Source: Mytilisepta virgata (lineage: Eukaryota; Mollusca; Bivalvia; Mytilida; Mytilidae). Taken from it: DNA of 64,000 nucleotides. The stretch covers positions 44,961,135-45,025,134 of the forward strand of contig CM051517.1 of NCBI GenBank assembly GCA_028015205.1, read 5' to 3'. This document shows positions 61,326-64,000 of the stretch, in pieces. Positions within the stretch are counted from its first letter, which is position 1. Each line of letters begins with the position of its first letter. The position numbers and the translations under genes are program-made. The notes beneath the pieces were generated by a model. That model saw nothing but the letters and a program-made list of their open reading frames with translations, did not search any database and was not told the origin of the DNA.

Positions 61326-62820
61326 ATATATAAAAAATACAATGAATTCTAAAGCTATTGTTTTCTCTTTTTATTAATTTAAGGTAAGTTACTATAGCTC
61401 CCCACTAACCAAGTGCCATATATGTTATAGTGATAAAGTAAATCTAAATTAAATGTGAATTTCATTAAATAAACGAGTCCCAGGTGAGGTGACCATTTTT
61501 TTTTAAATCTGAAGAAAATTTAATGATATGACCTTTACATGCATGCAATCTATTCGAAAATAATTCACAGTTTTAAGACAACAAGAACCAATATGTTTAA
61601 CTATGACCTTGGACAGAATTCGTTTTTTTTTTCATAAGAAAAAAATCTGATGGACAGTTATTTTATACCTGTTTTTTATTCCTGGCATCTCAGGACAGAC
61701 GGAAAATGAACGTTACTACGATGTTCAGCATACCTATGTGTTTCAATGTAATATTGTGCGACACGCAAGGATACATGTAACTGATGAAGACAGACTGTAT
61801 TATTTTATATAGTAATTTAGGCTATTAAACGTAAAACACATTACGTTCACTAGACATTCATACTTTAGGAACATTCTCCTCATACCATATGTCCACATTC
61901 TTGGTTTTGCAGGTGTAAAAGAAATTTTAAGATGAACAGATATGTCTATTGTAATGTGTCCTGAAAGGTCTATATAGATGTTTTTTTTTAAATGTTTTGG
62001 GTCTATGCCATAATCTATGTATAATCTGCAACATTGTGGCGTCCAATTGTTTTGGGTCTTTTTTCTTGGGAGGGGGCAGAAGTTTAAGTTATCACAAGGT
62101 ATTTTACTATGATCACTATGATATATAAATTATCATTTATAAATTATTTTGCATAGTTCCGTGTCACTAGTCTCTATTATCGTAAATTTATTGTGCACAT
62201 AATGCATTAAAAATTTTTCCGTGGGCTTGAGGGCGAAGGTTTGAAAGCCACTTTAGCACAATATACTGAGCAATTAAATCTGAATGTAGAATACATGTAA
62301 CCAAAATTCAGTGAGGGTAAATAGTTGACACCTTAAATTTAACAAAACTGGCATAATTTATCATTAATTGCCTATAAAAGTCAGCCATCACTAACTGATG
62401 TTTTTGTAGTAACAGCTGTAGGTCAGATGTTGGAAACAGAAGATGTTATAACAACAGTAGGTTAAACAGAGGACAATGTGAGAAATCATACATTTAGCAT
62501 TCATGTCAGCAAAGTATTCTTTTATGAACGAAAATTTCGTGGTTACATTGCAAGGAAGAAATACTCTACATTATTAATGTTCATGAACAGTGAACTATGT
62601 TTCAACAAAGATTATCCTATCAGCCAAAAAACTGGGAAACCGTATTGTAAAAATGAAAATCGAAAGTATTGTTAAGCATGTGAATTTTTCATGTGTTGTC
62701 GAATCTTCCATTAATGTTCTTTTGAACTGACAGTGTCTTCTTACATAATTATATATACCATGTATACGTCTGAACACTAACCCGGCACTGTCAAAAATCA
62801 GATTTTAATACTGTCAAAAT
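61326..62820. other. AT-rich stretch, nothing recognised
   Basis: No gene or repeat supported. G-rich patch at 62069-62077 only. Confidence 0.5.
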
Positions 62821-62912
62821 TTCTCCGCCGTGGCGGGTCTGGAACTCACACCGCTGAGACACTACGGAACCTATTCGCCTGGCAGTAAGTCCAGAGCCCT
62901 AATCCACTCTGA
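62821..62912 (-). mobile_element. tRNA-like SINE head fragment
   Basis: On the minus strand: GTGGATTAGGGCTCTGGAC (box A-like), TTCCGTAGTGTCTCAGCGG, GTGAGTTCCAGACCCGCC (box B-like, one base off consensus) and ACGGCGGAG. It resembles the S2 head only in layout. No tail with a GACGTTAA block was found, so it is a fragment. Confidence 0.55.
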
Positions 62913-63269
62913 TGTATTTGCATACGTCATTGACGTACAAAGTAGATATTCTAAAAAAAATATTTGACCTTACAGACCATGTAAAGTAAGGTAATTGTTA
63001 CATATGCATGAATACCTAGTAAACTGTTATTTTTATACTGTGAAAAATACTGTTTGTCCTGCACACAAGAGGATTCCAATCCAATTGATTTAAGATATAC
63101 ACGTATTGAAAAGATAATCAAACCTTTAAACAGACTAATCAAGTGATATAGTTACGATACTGTTGTCAAATCATCAAAGAGGCATTTTTTGGTATTAATA
63201 TTTATTCTAAAACCAGTTGTTGGCATGATACTGTTTATGTTCTTCTCGTATAATTTATGAAGGCATGAT

Positions 63270-63822
63270 ACTAAACCCCTAACGGTAGGGATTGTGGCTG
63301 ATTTTCTATATGATATAGACATAATCTTTCAATCAGTTTAATTGAGGTCTGGAGCTGACAGGTCAGTAACTGCTAGTAGTCCTTTGTTAATATATTAATT
63401 TCATCTGTTACCTTTTTTAACATCGGACTCTGAAATCTTTTGAACTGAGTTTTGCTGTGTGTATCACTGTGTGTTTGTTTGTTCCACATTGGCTAGAGGT
63501 AAAAGGGGGGGGAGTTGAGTCTCACAACACATGTTTAACCCCACCGCATTTTTGCGCCTGTCCCAAGTCAGGAACATCTAGCCTTTGTTAGTCTTGTGTG
63601 TTTTTGGAATTTTGGTTCATTTGTATGTTTCGGAGTTTAGTGTGCCGTCCATTTTGCTGAACTAGTATACATTATTGTTTAGGGGCCAGCTAAAGCCCGC
63701 ATCCAGCTGTGGGATTTTCCCGCTGCGTTGAAGACCCATTGGTAGCCTTGAGCTGTTTTCTGCTCTTTGGTCGGGTTGTTTCTATTTGACACATTCCACG
63801 TTTCCATTCTTTATTTTATTCC
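63270..63822 (+). mobile_element. Dispersed repeat family N, longest copy
   Basis: Landmarks in order: TAGGGATTGTGGCTGATTTT, AATCTTTCAATCAGTTTAAT, GAGGTCTGGAGCTGAC, CTGCTAGTAGTC, CCACATTGGCTAGAGG, a G run, TTTAACCCCACCGCATTTTT, GCGCCTGTCCCAAGTCAGG, GTTTAGGGGCCAGCTAAAGC, GTTGAAGACCCATTGG, GGTCGGGTTGTT, TTGACACATTCC and TTTCCATTCTTTATT. I recognise this chain as one of the most common mussel repeats, often found at transcript 3' ends. No protein is encoded in the visible part. Fragments lie at 10055 and 57201. Confidence 0.8.
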
Positions 63823-64000
63823 TCAAACCGGCTTCAATAATCAAATCTTACAGTATTGATGAATTTTATAAATCTTTTTTTTTCATATTCAATAACCTGT
63901 TTTAATAACGCAATTGTATAGTTCCTCCACAGCAAAAGTAATTGGTTCATAATGCTTGAGATATCAGAATAATTTATTTTTGTAGGCGAGATCAAAGAAA

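Overview
The window looks like non-coding, repeat-dominated nuclear DNA from a marine bivalve, most likely a mussel (Mytilus or a close relative). It is AT-rich, has no long open frames, and is full of the octamer TACATGTA. Several dispersed repeats match families I know from mussel sequence: a short repeat that begins ACTAGAGGC.. and ends in a GACGACGGACG-type tract, a 3' region containing GGAGCAGG..CCTTCC..ACCTG, and one ending ..TTGACACATTCC..TTTCCATTCT. The genus call rests on remembered repeats, not on a host gene. I found no intact host gene, rRNA or functional tRNA. The only recognisable protein-coding material is decayed retrotransposon sequence.

Layout. 0-10 kb: a small perfect palindrome, a tRNA-derived SINE, a 218-bp hairpin, two copies of the ACTAGAGGC repeat in opposite orientations, and a small MITE. 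11.6-14.4 kb: the 3' half of a LINE (RNase H, then a zinc-knuckle domain, then a long 3' region). 19-20.3 kb: a composite block of direct repeats with a five-unit array. 23.3 kb: a second copy of the first SINE. 25.2-30.8 kb: two fold-back elements side by side. The first (2,237 bp) has near-identical 0.9-kb inverted arms, each carrying a 21-bp array, and a 6-bp flanking duplication. The second (about 2.5 kb) has arms of a GAGTTN hexamer array. 31.5-33.1 kb: the tail of a reverse-transcriptase element and a SINE with a 13-bp target duplication. 36-42 kb: minisatellites and a palindromic element. 48.4-50.5 kb: a broken RT gene, its 3' region and, about 1 kb downstream, a sequence that folds as a complete type I hammerhead ribozyme. 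51-64 kb: another long palindrome, more retroelement tails, a 402-bp SINE with a 12-bp duplication, a three-unit array and a long copy of the TTGACACATTCC-type repeat.

The pieces fit together as a mobile-element community. RT relics resembling the Penelope-like type and several detached copies of their 3' regions lie beside a hammerhead. Three unrelated SINEs end in period-4 tails, two of them with a near-identical GGACGTTAARCAACAAT motif. Fold-back and palindromic elements of several sizes recur. The best candidates for follow-up are the hammerhead at 50438-50483 and the fold-back pair at 25155-30805.
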